From the NCBI RefSeq assembly GCF_043290135.1, contig NC_134703.1, forward strand, positions 115,877,005-115,941,004: 64,000 bases of DNA. The letters run 5' to 3'. A model generated the notes under the pieces. The model was not told the DNA's origin and did not search any database. It was given only the letters and a program-made list of their open reading frames with translations. Shown in pieces: positions 22,014 to 31,934 of this stretch (its first letter is position 1; each line of letters starts with the position of its first letter). This DNA comes from Rhipicephalus microplus (Eukaryota > Arthropoda > Arachnida > Ixodida > Ixodidae). The position numbers and the translations under genes are program-made.

Positions 22014-23112
22014 TGTTGAGACTCACACCGCGCTGGAATTAAACACACAAATAAAAGACACACTGAAGCACAGGTAGGACACACACGAGCGCGAACTAAC
22101 AACTGTTTATTCGATGGAAATGTGACACACACATATATAGGTTGAAAGGAGAGAAAAAGAAGAAAAAGAAAGAGCGTGAACATGCGCACTGCCCACCAAG
22201 ATAAAGCGCCCATCAGTGCTAATCAAATCCAGCCTTGTCAACTATCTAAAATGTCTACGTAAAAAAGTATATTCATTGTTTGACAAATGAATAGATGGCA
22301 CACTAACACATTTGTCCTCACCAAACCTGCGCATCATGAAAGCTTCAATGATTTCTCTTTCCCTTTTGTCTTCTGATCTGGATAAAACAATGGTCTTTTC
22401 AAAGTTCGGCTTACAATGACACTTCATGCAATGGGTAGCTAAGTTACTGGGGTGACTGATTTGCTTGCAGTTATAATCATGCTCGCGTAAACGTGAGTTA
22501 AGGCACCTACCAGTTTGCCCAACGTACCAATTTCCGCAAGGCAAAGGAGTACCATATACAACATTTGTTTCACATGGAACAAATTTGTTAACATGCCTAA
22601 CCGAACATATGTGGTTGTTCCCTTGGTTGCCGCTGTTTACTTGGTGACAAAGCGAAATTAATTTGTGAGGTGCCGTAAAGGTCATGGGTATGCCATGCCT
22701 ACTTGCAATTTTTTTTTTCAGTCCATGCGAAATGCCGTGAACGTAAGGCATAACAATAGGCCTCTCCTCTGGCTTCTCTTTTAATCCTACGTTCGTGTTG
22801 TGCGTGCTACCGATGGTTTTTAAAAGCCTCTCGGCCAAGGCTGTGATTAAGGCATCAGGGTAATCACTGTCCCTAAGTCTATCAATCTGCTTCATCAAAC
22901 TACGTGCAACCATGTGGTCACACGACTTTTGGCAGCTGTTTAACATGCACGCATATGCAACACTTCTTTTCACAAGCTTGGAGTGACCCGAGCTGTAGCT
23001 TAACAAACTTTTATCACCTCTAACGTCATATTCCCAGCACATGTGTCCCTCACCTTGCGAAATCATGATGTCTAAAAACTTTATGCCAGAACTTGTGGGC
23101 AACTCGTAAGTG
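22012..23112 (-). pseudogene. 5'-truncated tandem copy of the Penelope-like unit
   Basis: This repeats 19366-20466 at an offset of exactly 2646 bp with no difference that I could see. It holds the 3' UTR and the last 280 or so codons (stop at 22242), which cover the end of RT, the linker and the whole GIY-YIG domain. The missing 5' part removes the RT catalytic core. Its position upstream of the full ORF gives the pseudo-LTR arrangement, and it probably supplies the promoter. Confidence 0.95.
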
Positions 23113-23134
23113 CCTTGTGGGCAATTTGTAAGTG
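23091..23134. repeat. 22-bp imperfect duplication at the inversion junction
   Basis: The last 22 bp of the truncated tandem unit (23091-23112, CTTGTGGGCAACTCGTAAGTG core) are followed at once by a 22-bp near copy (23113-23134) that differs at about three positions. The inverted unit then begins at 23135. This filler looks templated rather than random. Confidence 0.85.
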
Positions 23135-23839
23135 CCTTTACGGCACCTCACAAATTAATTTCGCTTTGTCACCAAGTAAACAGCGGCAACCAAGGGAACA
23201 ACCACATATGTTCGGTTAGGCATGTTAACAAATTTGTTCCATGTGAAACAAATGTTGTATATGGTACTCCTTTGCCTTGCGGAAATTGGTACGTTGGGCA
23301 AACTGGTAGGTGCCTTAACTCACGTTTACGCGAGCATGATTATAACTGCAAGCAAATCAGTCACCCCAGTAACTTAGCTACCCATTGCATGAAGTGTCAT
23401 TGTAAGCCGAACTTTGAAAAGACCATTGTTTTATCCAGATCAGAAGACAAAAGGGAAAGAGAAATCATTGAAGCTTTCATGATGCGCAGGTTTGGTGAGG
23501 ACAAATGTGTTAGTGTGCCATCTATTCATTTGTCAAACAATGAATATACTTTTTTACGTAGACATTTTAGATAGTTGACAAGGCTGGATTTGATTAGCAC
23601 TGATGGGCGCTTTATCTTGGTGGGCAGTGCGCATGTTCACGCTCTTTCTTTTTCTTCTTTTTCTCTCCTTTCAACCTATATATGTGTGTGTCACATTTCC
23701 ATCGAATAAACAGTTGTTAGTTCGCGCTCGTGTGTGTCCTACCTGTGCTTCAGTGTGTCTTTTATTTGTGTGTTTAATTCCAGCGCGGTGTGAGTCTCAA
23801 CAATGTTCAACCAACTAGCCCCCACTCTTGCCCTTCTAA
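23135..23839 (+). pseudogene. inverted, truncated Penelope-like unit with 35-bp extension
   Basis: Positions 23135-23804 are the exact reverse complement, over 670 bp, of 22012-22681. They hold the GIY-YIG endonuclease coding region (stop near 23574) and the 3' UTR. Instead of ending there, the sequence runs 35 bp into the start of another unit (the codons for FNQLAPTLALL), stopping at the target duplication. So the template read through a unit junction. Short extensions of this size are a known feature of Penelope-like copies. Confidence 0.95.
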
Positions 23840-24830
23840 TCGCATAACGAGCATCTCGTGATTATTATGTTTGTACCAGTCACACAACTTCGTCATCCAT
23901 TGGCGTCACGTAATACCAAATTTGGCATATGTGAAGCTAGCGAAACGGCCGCGAGCACATCATGACTGTGGCATGTAGTCATGTTGTTACATGACATGCA
24001 TGTCGCGATTATCATGTTTGGATGTGTCATCTACCTATGTTGTCCGTTTACGTCGCGTGATACCGAGTTTGGTACATGTGAAGCTAGCGAAACGGCCGCG
24101 AGCACATCATGACTGTGGCATGTAGTCATGTTGTTACATGACATGCATGTCGAGATTATCATTTTTGGATGTGTCATCTACCTATGTTGTCCGTTTAGGT
24201 CGCGTGATACCGAGTTTGGTACATGTGAAGCTAGCGAAACGGCCGTGAGCGCGTCATGAGCGTGGCATGTAGTCATGTTGTTACATAACACGCATATCGG
24301 TCATGTTTATCATGTTTGGTCAAGTTTATCATCTTTATCATGTTGGAAACGAAGTAGCCGAAGTAGCCGAAGTAGCCGAGTGTCATGCCTTTGTCATACA
24401 TTCACGTCCCGTAATACCAAATTTGGTATAAGTGAAGCTGGCGAAACCGGCCGCCAGGGCATCATGAGCGTGGCATGTAGTCATGTTGTTACATGACACG
24501 CATCTCGTGATTATCATGTTAACACCATGCTGTCACATATTTTCGTCATTAATTCACGTACTGTAATACCGAATTTCGTATATGTGACGCTAACGAAACG
24601 GCCGCGAGCGCATCATGAGCGTGGCATGTAATCATGTTGATACATTACACGCATGTCAGAATTTTCATGTCAAGGTCTGTCGCTTGTGTTCGCCATGCAT
24701 TCATGTTATATCATACCAGTTTTGCAACATGCCATGTGAACGAAACCACCGCAAGAGCTTCAGAACTATCAGAAGTAAATCATGACATTCATGACATGAA
24801 AGACCTCTTTTTTTCGGAAAGACCTCTTTG
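23840..24830 (+). repeat. composite repeat copy A, right part: about 6 tandem monomers of 147 bp
   Basis: After the right target duplication (23840-23849) the interrupted monomer resumes. Monomer starts recur near 23849, 23996, 24143, 24290, 24498 and 24649, the first three at a 147-bp spacing. Each has a CATGACAxGCATxTCG palindrome-like start, GATTATCATGTT, ACCAAATTTGGTAT or a close variant, GAAGCTAGCGAAACGGCCGCGAGCGCATCATGA and GGCATGTAGTCATGTTGTTA words. One unit is expanded by an AAGTAGCCG triplication (24355-24380). The array decays near 24800. Confidence 0.85.
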
Positions 24831-24849
24831 TAGACAGGGGATCAGATAG

Positions 24850-26330
24850 GCGCTTGTGATGAACATATGTGTTGTTATTTACAGAATTATGCGTTAGTTC
24901 GTATTCTATGAACAGAACTAAAAATATGTGCGTGTGAACGCTTTACTGCAATGTGGACGCCTGCGAGGGAACTGTACACTGCCATGTTATTTTAGCTTGT
25001 TTTAGTGTGCCGCATAGTCTTTTATTTAAGTCACTTTATTATGCAGCAGGACATATAGAAACGAAGTAGCCGAAGCAACATAGGAATGAACCTCTTCACA
25101 GCAAGAGAACAACATAGCAAAACAGAGCAGATACAGGGAAAGTCGGTAGCATCGCATAAAAAGTAGTCACACACGAGCAGCAAAAACAAATATAAGAAAT
25201 CAAACGAAAGCTCGCTCCATCCTTGGTGTCGAGCGGAAACGATAACGAAAGAAACCCGACTGCCGGACTTGCCAGCCGGTTGTGTATTGCGAGTCAGCGG
25301 CACGGAGCTGCCACAGTCACGCACGCATTACGGTTTCTTATCTTTCACTTAGTCGTCGCTCACGGCTCCGCAATTTGCATGCATATTGTCTTCGGTGGGT
25401 GTTGTTTGTCGGGACAACAGCAGTTTCGCGGGTAACGGCTCCCGTTTTTCGTCCGAGCCTTTATTGCTGCGCACTCACTGGTCCTGCCCTCGTTTAGGAG
25501 CAACTTTACTGGCGCTATATCTGCACGCAGCTAACTTGGAATGAGGCCGATGTAGTCACTGCTTTCCGATATTGATTGAACGCCACTGAAATGTACTCGT
25601 TTATCAGTGCTTACACAAGGCAACTGGCATGTGCTGTTGTCCGCGTCATAAACCTAACTTCTAGTTCACCCTGATGCGTCCGCTTTCTACAACGAGCGAA
25701 ATTCTCCTGTTGCCGAAACGCAGCGTTGTTCGCACTGGACGCGCACCGCACCACCGAATACGCCAAATTATGGCGGTTCGAGGTGCACCTCCGAAACAGG
25801 GTTGAGGCACTGCTTTTCTGGACGCCATATTGGTTCAAACATTTGTGGTGGCTAGCGTCACCTGACATGCAGAGAGGGATCGCTTTTAGTGAAATTGGCG
25901 GTAGTTTGGTTTAGTTTACCGTGTGTAACTGTAGGGCTTGTACATGTAATGTTGGTAACAAATAGATTGGGCCCCACTTATTACCGACGAAGCATTTAAT
26001 GGTGAAATCAAGGCATTTAAAGCGTATCTATTGATTTGTTTATCTCACTGGCTTGCTCTCGAGGTCGATTCATTAAGTTTACGAGTACCAAAGTATACAA
26101 GGCTTATTAAGGGCACGTGGAAAACATAAATGTCTGCTCATTACATGAAAATCATGATATGGTCGGTATAGACATAGCACCTCCACCACTCTGAAAGACG
26201 CAAGCAGACTACACCAGGCAGGGCGAGCAGAAGCGTTCATTCTGCGATGTCTCCCTCTGCTCAGAACACCAGTGAGAGGGAACGATGATAATTGGTATGT
26301 ACAAGTGAGAACAATGAAGTGCATGGAATG
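24850..26330. other. no recognisable feature
   Basis: The 18-bp word GAAACGAAGTAGCCGAAG at about 25059 recurs from the array at 24350. Otherwise there is no repeat match, no domain-bearing frame and no splice-supported structure. Confidence 0.4.
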
Positions 26331-26339
26331 TGCCTACAA

Positions 26340-27090
26340 TATGTATTTATTTTACGCCATGACACCCGTAACATGATCAAGGAGCTACAACTGCGATTTG
26401 GCGAACTTCATGCGGATACTAAAGTTGACCAAGTACGATAGGAGAACGAGGAAAATATACATGACTGACTATAACACGAAAACCCTGTCACACTTGTGAT
26501 ATAGGCCATGACATACACGACCCGGTCATGAAGCTCTTACGGCCGCTTTATGTACCAAAACTGACACGGCATAATAGGAACGTATGGCTAACATGAATGA
26601 CTGGTCATAGCACGAGAACCATGTCATGCATGTCATGTGCGCCATGACACACATGACACAGTCATGTGTTCTAACGGCTGTTTTAATAACATTGTGTATA
26701 CCAAAACTGAGAGGCATAAAACAGTGTAAGTCGAAAAAAAATGTGCTCAAAAGACCAGAAGGGTGTCATAACCTGATCATGGAGCTCTAATGGTAGTTGA
26801 GTACCAAACGGGAGGAGGAGGAAACAGGAAAAAAAGTTGATTATCAAAGTTTGGGATAATATAAACAATCTGAATACCATAAACAGCTGATCATAAAACA
26901 AAAACTTTGTCGTGGTTGTCAAGTAAACCATGAAACTTTAATATTCATGGAGCTCTAACATCCACTTTATTAATTTCGTGTTTGCTGAAATCAATTTGAA
27001 TTGAAAAGAGGGCACAAACACCACAACTCACAGGTCCGAACTTCAAATTTATGTCATGAATGTCATGCGCGTCATGACTGAGGACGCACA
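26340..27090. repeat. decayed CATGAC-rich tandem array, about 5 monomers
   Basis: Units of about 120-165 bp share CATGACA(C/T)xCATGAC, GAGCTCTAACGGC or GAAGCTCTTACGGCCGCTTTA, and TACCAAAACTGA. The words parallel those of the 147-bp monomers (GGCCGC, ACCAAA, CATGAC) but identity is low, so this looks like an older relative of the same monomer family. Confidence 0.65.
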
Positions 27091-27186
27091 TGAGAAAGTA
27101 ATGCGGCTTCAACGTGCGTTTTTTTTAGCTTGTTAACTTCCAATAGCGTGGCACGGCAAGAGAGTATGACTGACATAATTGACTAG

Positions 27187-28597
27187 TGATCATCATAATC
27201 ATGAGCAGCCTGACTACGCTGACTGCGGGACAAAGTTTTCTCCCATGTTGAGCCAGTCAACTCGGTCGTGTGCTTGCTGCTGCCACTTTTTTAATCTCAT
27301 CTGGCCACCTAACTGTGTCTCTCCCTCACCCGCTTGCCTTCTTGTGGAATGCAGATCTGCTGAAAGTCTGAGGGCAGATATAGCGTTAGAAAAACTGACC
27401 ACCCTGTCTAAGAAGTTCCTCCCGGCGGGACGGGTACCAGAACCTTGGAAGAATGCTAACATCATCTTAATCCATAATAAAGGGTACTTTAAGGACTTGA
27501 ATAATTTCACACCGATCAGCTTGCTCTTCATCATATACAAGCTATTTACGAAGATAAATGCTAGCAGAATAAAGTGAACATTAGAATTGAAGCGAGATCG
27601 AGCAGGATTTCATACAGGCTACATCAACAATCGACTACATTCATACTATCAATCTGGTAATAGAGTAATGCTCAGAATACACCAAATACTATACATAGCC
27701 TTCATAGGGTACGAGAAGGCATTTGATTCAGTAGAGATATCAGGAGTCATGCAGACACTGCGGAATCAGGGTGTCGACGAAGCATACACAAACATCCTGG
27801 AAAAAGTCTAGAGCGGATCAAGTGCCGCCATAGTGCTCCATAAAGAAAGCGACAGAATGCCAATAAAGAAGACTGCAAGACAAGAGAATACAATCTGTCG
27901 AATGCTATTTGCCGCATGCTTACAGGAGGTTTTCAGAGGCTTAGAATGGGATGGCTAGAGATACGAGTTAATGGAGAGTACCTTAGTAACCTGCGCATCA
28001 ACGATGGTATTACATTGCTGAGTAACTCAAAGGACGAATTGCAATGCATGGTTACTGAATAAGACAAGGAGAGAAGAAAAGTAGGTGTTAAAATTAATCT
28101 GCAGAAAACGGAGGTAATGTGCAACAACCACGGTAGAGAACAGCACTTCGAGATAGGTAGCAGTGCACTCGAAGTTGTGAAAGATTTCGTCTACTCAGGA
28201 TAGATATAAAACGGCGGAGCCGAACCACAAGATTGCAGTATTTAGAAGAATAGGTATACGATAGAGCACATTCGACAAGCATTCTCAGATTATGAATATA
28301 GACTGCCACTATCCCTCAAGAGGAATGTATAGAAAAGCTGCATCTTGCCGGTACTTAGCTATGGAACAGAAATATGGAGGCTGACATAGAGGGTTTAGCT
28401 TAAGGACAATGCAGTGAGCTAGGGCAAAAAATAGTAGGTGTAAGCCTATAAGGAACGAAAAGAAAGTAAAATGTAGCAGTGAATAAGCGGGTGCTAAAGA
28501 CATCATAGTTGAAATCAAGAAAAAGAAATGGTCAGGGGCACGTTGCTCCAAGGCAAGATAACCGCTGGTCAGTAAAGATAACAGACGGGATTCTAAA
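27187..28597 (+). pseudogene. RTE-like LINE relic with twin-priming (5' inversion) structure
   Basis: The left part (27187-27352) is a LINE 3' end in minus orientation, ending in a CATCAT tail at its left edge. The right part (about 27358-28597) is the RT body in plus orientation: FLPAGRVPEPWKNANIILIH, ISLLFIIYKLFTKI, FIGYEKAFDSVEISGVMQTL, NQGVDEAY and PIKKTARQENTI in a frame broken by stops. The catalytic motif region reads NLRINDGITLLSN, where FADD is expected, so it is dead. The outer right end stops at GGATTC and the inner start of the 3' part begins with the complementary ATTCC context, so the two parts are consecutive in one element. TGACTAGTGAT (27180-27190) and TGACTGGTGAT (28599-28609) are candidate target duplications with one mismatch. 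Confidence 0.75.
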
Positions 28598-28639
28598 ATG
28601 ACTGGTGATAACAAATAAATCACATTAGCTTACCATAAT

Positions 28640-28906
28640 TAGGATTAGCTAAGTACGGCTTGATTCGACTGGGCTTAACGTGATCACATTCCGTTATCCA
28701 ACAGGATAGACAATCTCAACGTACTCAAAATAGATTTTTGACAATCTCAACGTACTCAAAATAGATTATTTAGGATTAGCCTAATTGCGATTAGCCTAAT
28801 CTGCTTCAAACCGGGCTGATTTAACGTGGCCTTGCTCAGACATCCAACAGGCAAGATAATATCACTTGAATTTCGCTTGCTTTTGATTGGCCTAATGCAG
28901 AATAGC
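28640..28906. repeat. diverged repeat pair, left part
   Basis: GGATTAGCxxAxT...GGGCTxATTTAACGTGxxC...ATCCAACAGG occurs at about 28641-28712 and again at about 28785-28852, with a short duplicated AATCTCAACGTACTCAAAATAGATT between (28710-28770). A related stretch lies beyond the MITE at 29640-29900. Confidence 0.6.
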
Positions 28907-28910
28907 TTAA

Positions 28911-29610
28911 AGGACCCCTGACGACAAATTTGGAAACTCGAGATGATTGTGTTGTTTGATTGTCCTGCTTGCGGTGGCACCTCTGACCGATTATTAGTAG
29001 CGAGTGTTGCATAGAAGATATTTTAATTTGGTTTTAAAGTAAGGGTGCGTGCTCCTCTAAGCATTCAGGCAGAATCGGCATTTTCCGTGGTTTCACGCAG
29101 ATAGGGGATCCCATTGTGACGTTGGAGAGGTTCAGAAATTTGCGGTGCGTGCACAGTACCCCAACTGGCACCCGGCGAGGAGTATTGTTCGTCGCCCCTC
29201 TCACTATGTTTTCGGGCTGCTCTCGAGGGGCTGCTCTCGAGGTGGCTGCTCTCGAGGTGGCTGCTTACGCCAGGAATGGTTTTCTTTCTTCCGAGCGAAA
29301 CACGCTCAAGACACCCACATCGTTTCATTCTCCACCACCCGCGAGTCCCCCTATTCGAAGACAGTGTGTTTCAGTGTCACCGAAGCTTGACTGCGTGTAG
29401 TCTCAGGCGCTACTCCGCTGTGGGGCGCTAGTTTCTAATATTATTTAGGCGGGCGTTACAAACTGACGCAGAATAGTTCTGTATCAACGCCGCTGGCATC
29501 AATTGTACGATTCGTTAGAGCATTCACGATATAATTTCGGCATTTCCAGTCGAAAAGCTACAAATTACTGTAAGAAGACTTGCAAGCAAACTTTCGCTGT
29601 CAGAGGTCCT
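28911..29610. mobile_element. MITE-like DNA transposon with TTAA flanks (700 bp)
   Basis: The left end AGGACCCCTGACGAC and right end GTCAGAGGTCCT are terminal inverted repeats. TTAA lies immediately outside each (28907-28910 and 29611-29614), a piggyBac-type target. No transposase is encoded. Inside, CTGCTCTCGAGG-type units are tandem at 29217-29262. The flanking sequence belongs to one older repeat, which this element splits. The TTAA could be part of the inverted repeat instead of a duplication. Confidence 0.7.
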
Positions 29611-29639
29611 TTAACCTGGCTTAATCAACAATATATTGT

Positions 29640-30060
29640 AGCCGCGCTCTGTCATCGAAGTGACTAGGCAAACTGAATGTACTCAAGCTGGCTGGTTCAA
29701 GATTTCATTAGTCCGGATTATCTTAATCCAGTTATTCCCGCTTAATAGAATTTATTCAAATTGGTTTTATGCGGCTATACGCCGTCACTCAAACGACTAG
29801 TCATTCTCAATTCACTCAACATCGACTTGTTCAGGTTAAGCTTAACCGGGATTAGTTTAGTAATGCTTAATTCGAAAGAGCATTGTATAGACGGGTCTAA
29901 CAAAACCTCAATGCTATTTCATCTTCTCTAGGGCCGGATTGGCATGATCCGACATAATCACCGCTCTTCTTATCTAATCCCATTTGATAGATATCTATCA
30001 GTATAGATTGGTATCTAGTAGCTTTAAATTGGCTAGTAATAACTTAGGCTGCAATACACC
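29640..30060. repeat. diverged repeat, right part of the unit split by the MITE
   Basis: Words such as ACTCAACATCGACTTGTTCAGG, GGGATTAG and AATTCACTCAAC match in style the GTACTCAAAATAGATTATTTAGGATTAG words before the MITE. Family unknown; identity is low. Confidence 0.45.
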
Positions 30061-30124
30061 GGCCTAACTATGTTTTAAATGCGAAGCAATTCTTAGTGAA
30101 CTTCCGCGTATTTCGGCGAAGTTC

Positions 30125-31490
30125 GCTTCGGCGAAGAAAACCATGATATGCATCTCATGAATGTCATGATTTACATTTCATGGCCCTGCAGCCCTTGCGG
30201 TGGTTTTATTCACATGGCATTTTGCAAAACTTGAATGGTAGGCCGTGAATGCATGGCGAACACAACTGACAGACCCTAACATGAAAATCATGACATGCGT
30301 ACCATGTAACAACATGACTATGTGCCACGCTCATGATGCGCTCGCTGCCGTATCGCTTGCGTCACATATACAAAATTTGTTGTTACGGTACGTGAATGGG
30401 TGACGAAGGTATGTGACTGGTGAAAACATGATAATCATGAGATGCGTGTCATGTAACAACATGACTACATGCCGCGCCCATGATGCGCTGGCGGCCGTTT
30501 CGACAGCTTAACTTCCACCAAATTTGGTATAACGGGATGTGAGTGCATGACGAAGGTATGATACTGTTGCAAACATGAGAAACATGAGATGCGCGTCATG
30601 TAACAACATGACTACATGCTGCCCTCATGATGCGCTCGCGGCCGTTCCGCTAGCTTCACATGTACCAAACTCAGTGGTGCGTGACGCGAATGAACGCCAT
30701 AGATAAATGACACATCCAAAACATGATAAGCACGACATGTGTGTCATGTAACAACATGACTACATGCCGCGCTCATTAAGCGCTCACGGCCGTTTCGCTA
30801 GCTTCACATATACCAAATTTGGTATTACGTGACGCCAATGGATGACGAAGGTATGTGACTGATGCAAACATGATAATCATGAGATGCGTGTCATGTGAGA
30901 ACATGACTACGTGCCACAGTTGAGGTGCCGATACATTTCGATGTGACGCGGTGGGCGTGCTCACCGGCGTTCATTTCGTCGCGTCACGCCGGCGTTGCCA
31001 TGCAAGGCACCGGTCCTGCGCGCCTCGCTGCGTTGCTCTTACGCATGCGCATTTCAGCGCGTCCGATGTCCCTCCGTCACAAAAAAAGGGAGACGCAGTG
31101 TTGTCTGCGTAACGCATCGGCGCGAAATACAGCATGTCGCATTTCGCGCCGGTTGCCGTCGGGCTGCGCCGACGGACGCTGGCCGCGCGTCGGACTATAG
31201 AGTGCTCACGTTTTGCTAACGTAGTGTCGCTGTTTCCTGTGCGCGCGCGCGTGAATGCTACATTGGAGTATGTTGGGCCCTTCATGATGTGGTCGCGGCC
31301 GTTTTGCTAGCTCCACATATTCCAAATTTGGTGTTACGTGACGCCAATGGATGAGGAAATATATGACTGGTGCAAGCCTGATAAACCTGACACGCGTGTC
31401 ATGTAAAAACATGGCAACATACTAGGCTCACAGCGTGCTCGCAGCCATTTCGCTAGCTCCACACATACATAAAGTGACGTATATTTGCTT
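30125..31490 (-). repeat. composite repeat copy B, inverted relative to copy A
   Basis: Reverse-orientation monomers run from about 30125 to 30920 (words ATGATAATCATGAGATGCGTGTCATG, AACATGACTACATGCC, GCGGCCGTTTCGCTAGCTTCACAT). A GC-rich core at about 30925-31290 matches copy A (TACATTGGAGTATGTTGGGCCC, ATTTCGTCGCGTCACGCCGGCGTTG), and one or two further monomers reach about 31490. Both arms and the core match copy A in order, so copy B shows the uninterrupted structure. It has no Penelope-like insertion. Confidence 0.8.
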
Positions 31491-31934
31491 CACATATCAT
31501 CAATTCCCACTGTACGTGGGATCTGTCAATTTTTTTTCTAAGCATAACCTGTTTTAATTCAGCGACCTAATTGGTATCAGTCTGTATCATTCAATATTTA
31601 TTCTTATTCACACTGTGAATAGTTTTGTCTACGCTTATTTAGAAGAGGTGATAAATAGTTCGTCTTGACCAAGGTTATTTTAGCTTATCAGCAAGGTAGC
31701 CAGAGCCCCTATTTACTCCACACGGCTTAACGCAAAGCTGATCATCCTCTATGTAAAAGCAGCTTCACGCGTTGATTATGCGAGCTACAGCAAGACAAGC
31801 AAGGGTTTATTTAACAGCATGCTCACTGCCGGCGACTAAAAATGCATGGCCACATGCTGGACAAGTCCGCAACTAACCTCGCATATCTTGGTGTGGTCGG
31901 TGTGCCAGCGGTCACGTTTCACTTGTGCTTCTCA

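Larger units (their letters stand above)
19366..23839 (-). mobile_element. Penelope-like retroelement insertion: full unit + truncated tandem unit + inverted truncated unit
   Basis: Three parts share sequence. A full unit lies at 19366-22011 (2646 bp, minus). A head-to-tail copy of its 3' 1101 bp follows at 22012-23112 (minus). An inverted copy of its 3' 670 bp lies at 23135-23804 (plus), continuing into the first 35 bp of a further unit (23805-23839). By eye the shared parts are identical and the spacing shows no net indels. The tandem partial copy plays the part of the upstream pseudo-LTR typical of Penelope-like elements. Both outer ends of the insertion are unit 3' ends pointing outward, and a 10-bp target duplication flanks the whole. 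This indicates one compound, probably recent, integration event. Confidence 0.95.

Noticed and set aside
23110..23574. Separate 154-codon GIY-YIG gene on the plus strand
   Set aside because: It is the coding part of the inverted truncated Penelope-like unit, with its start supplied by the junction filler.
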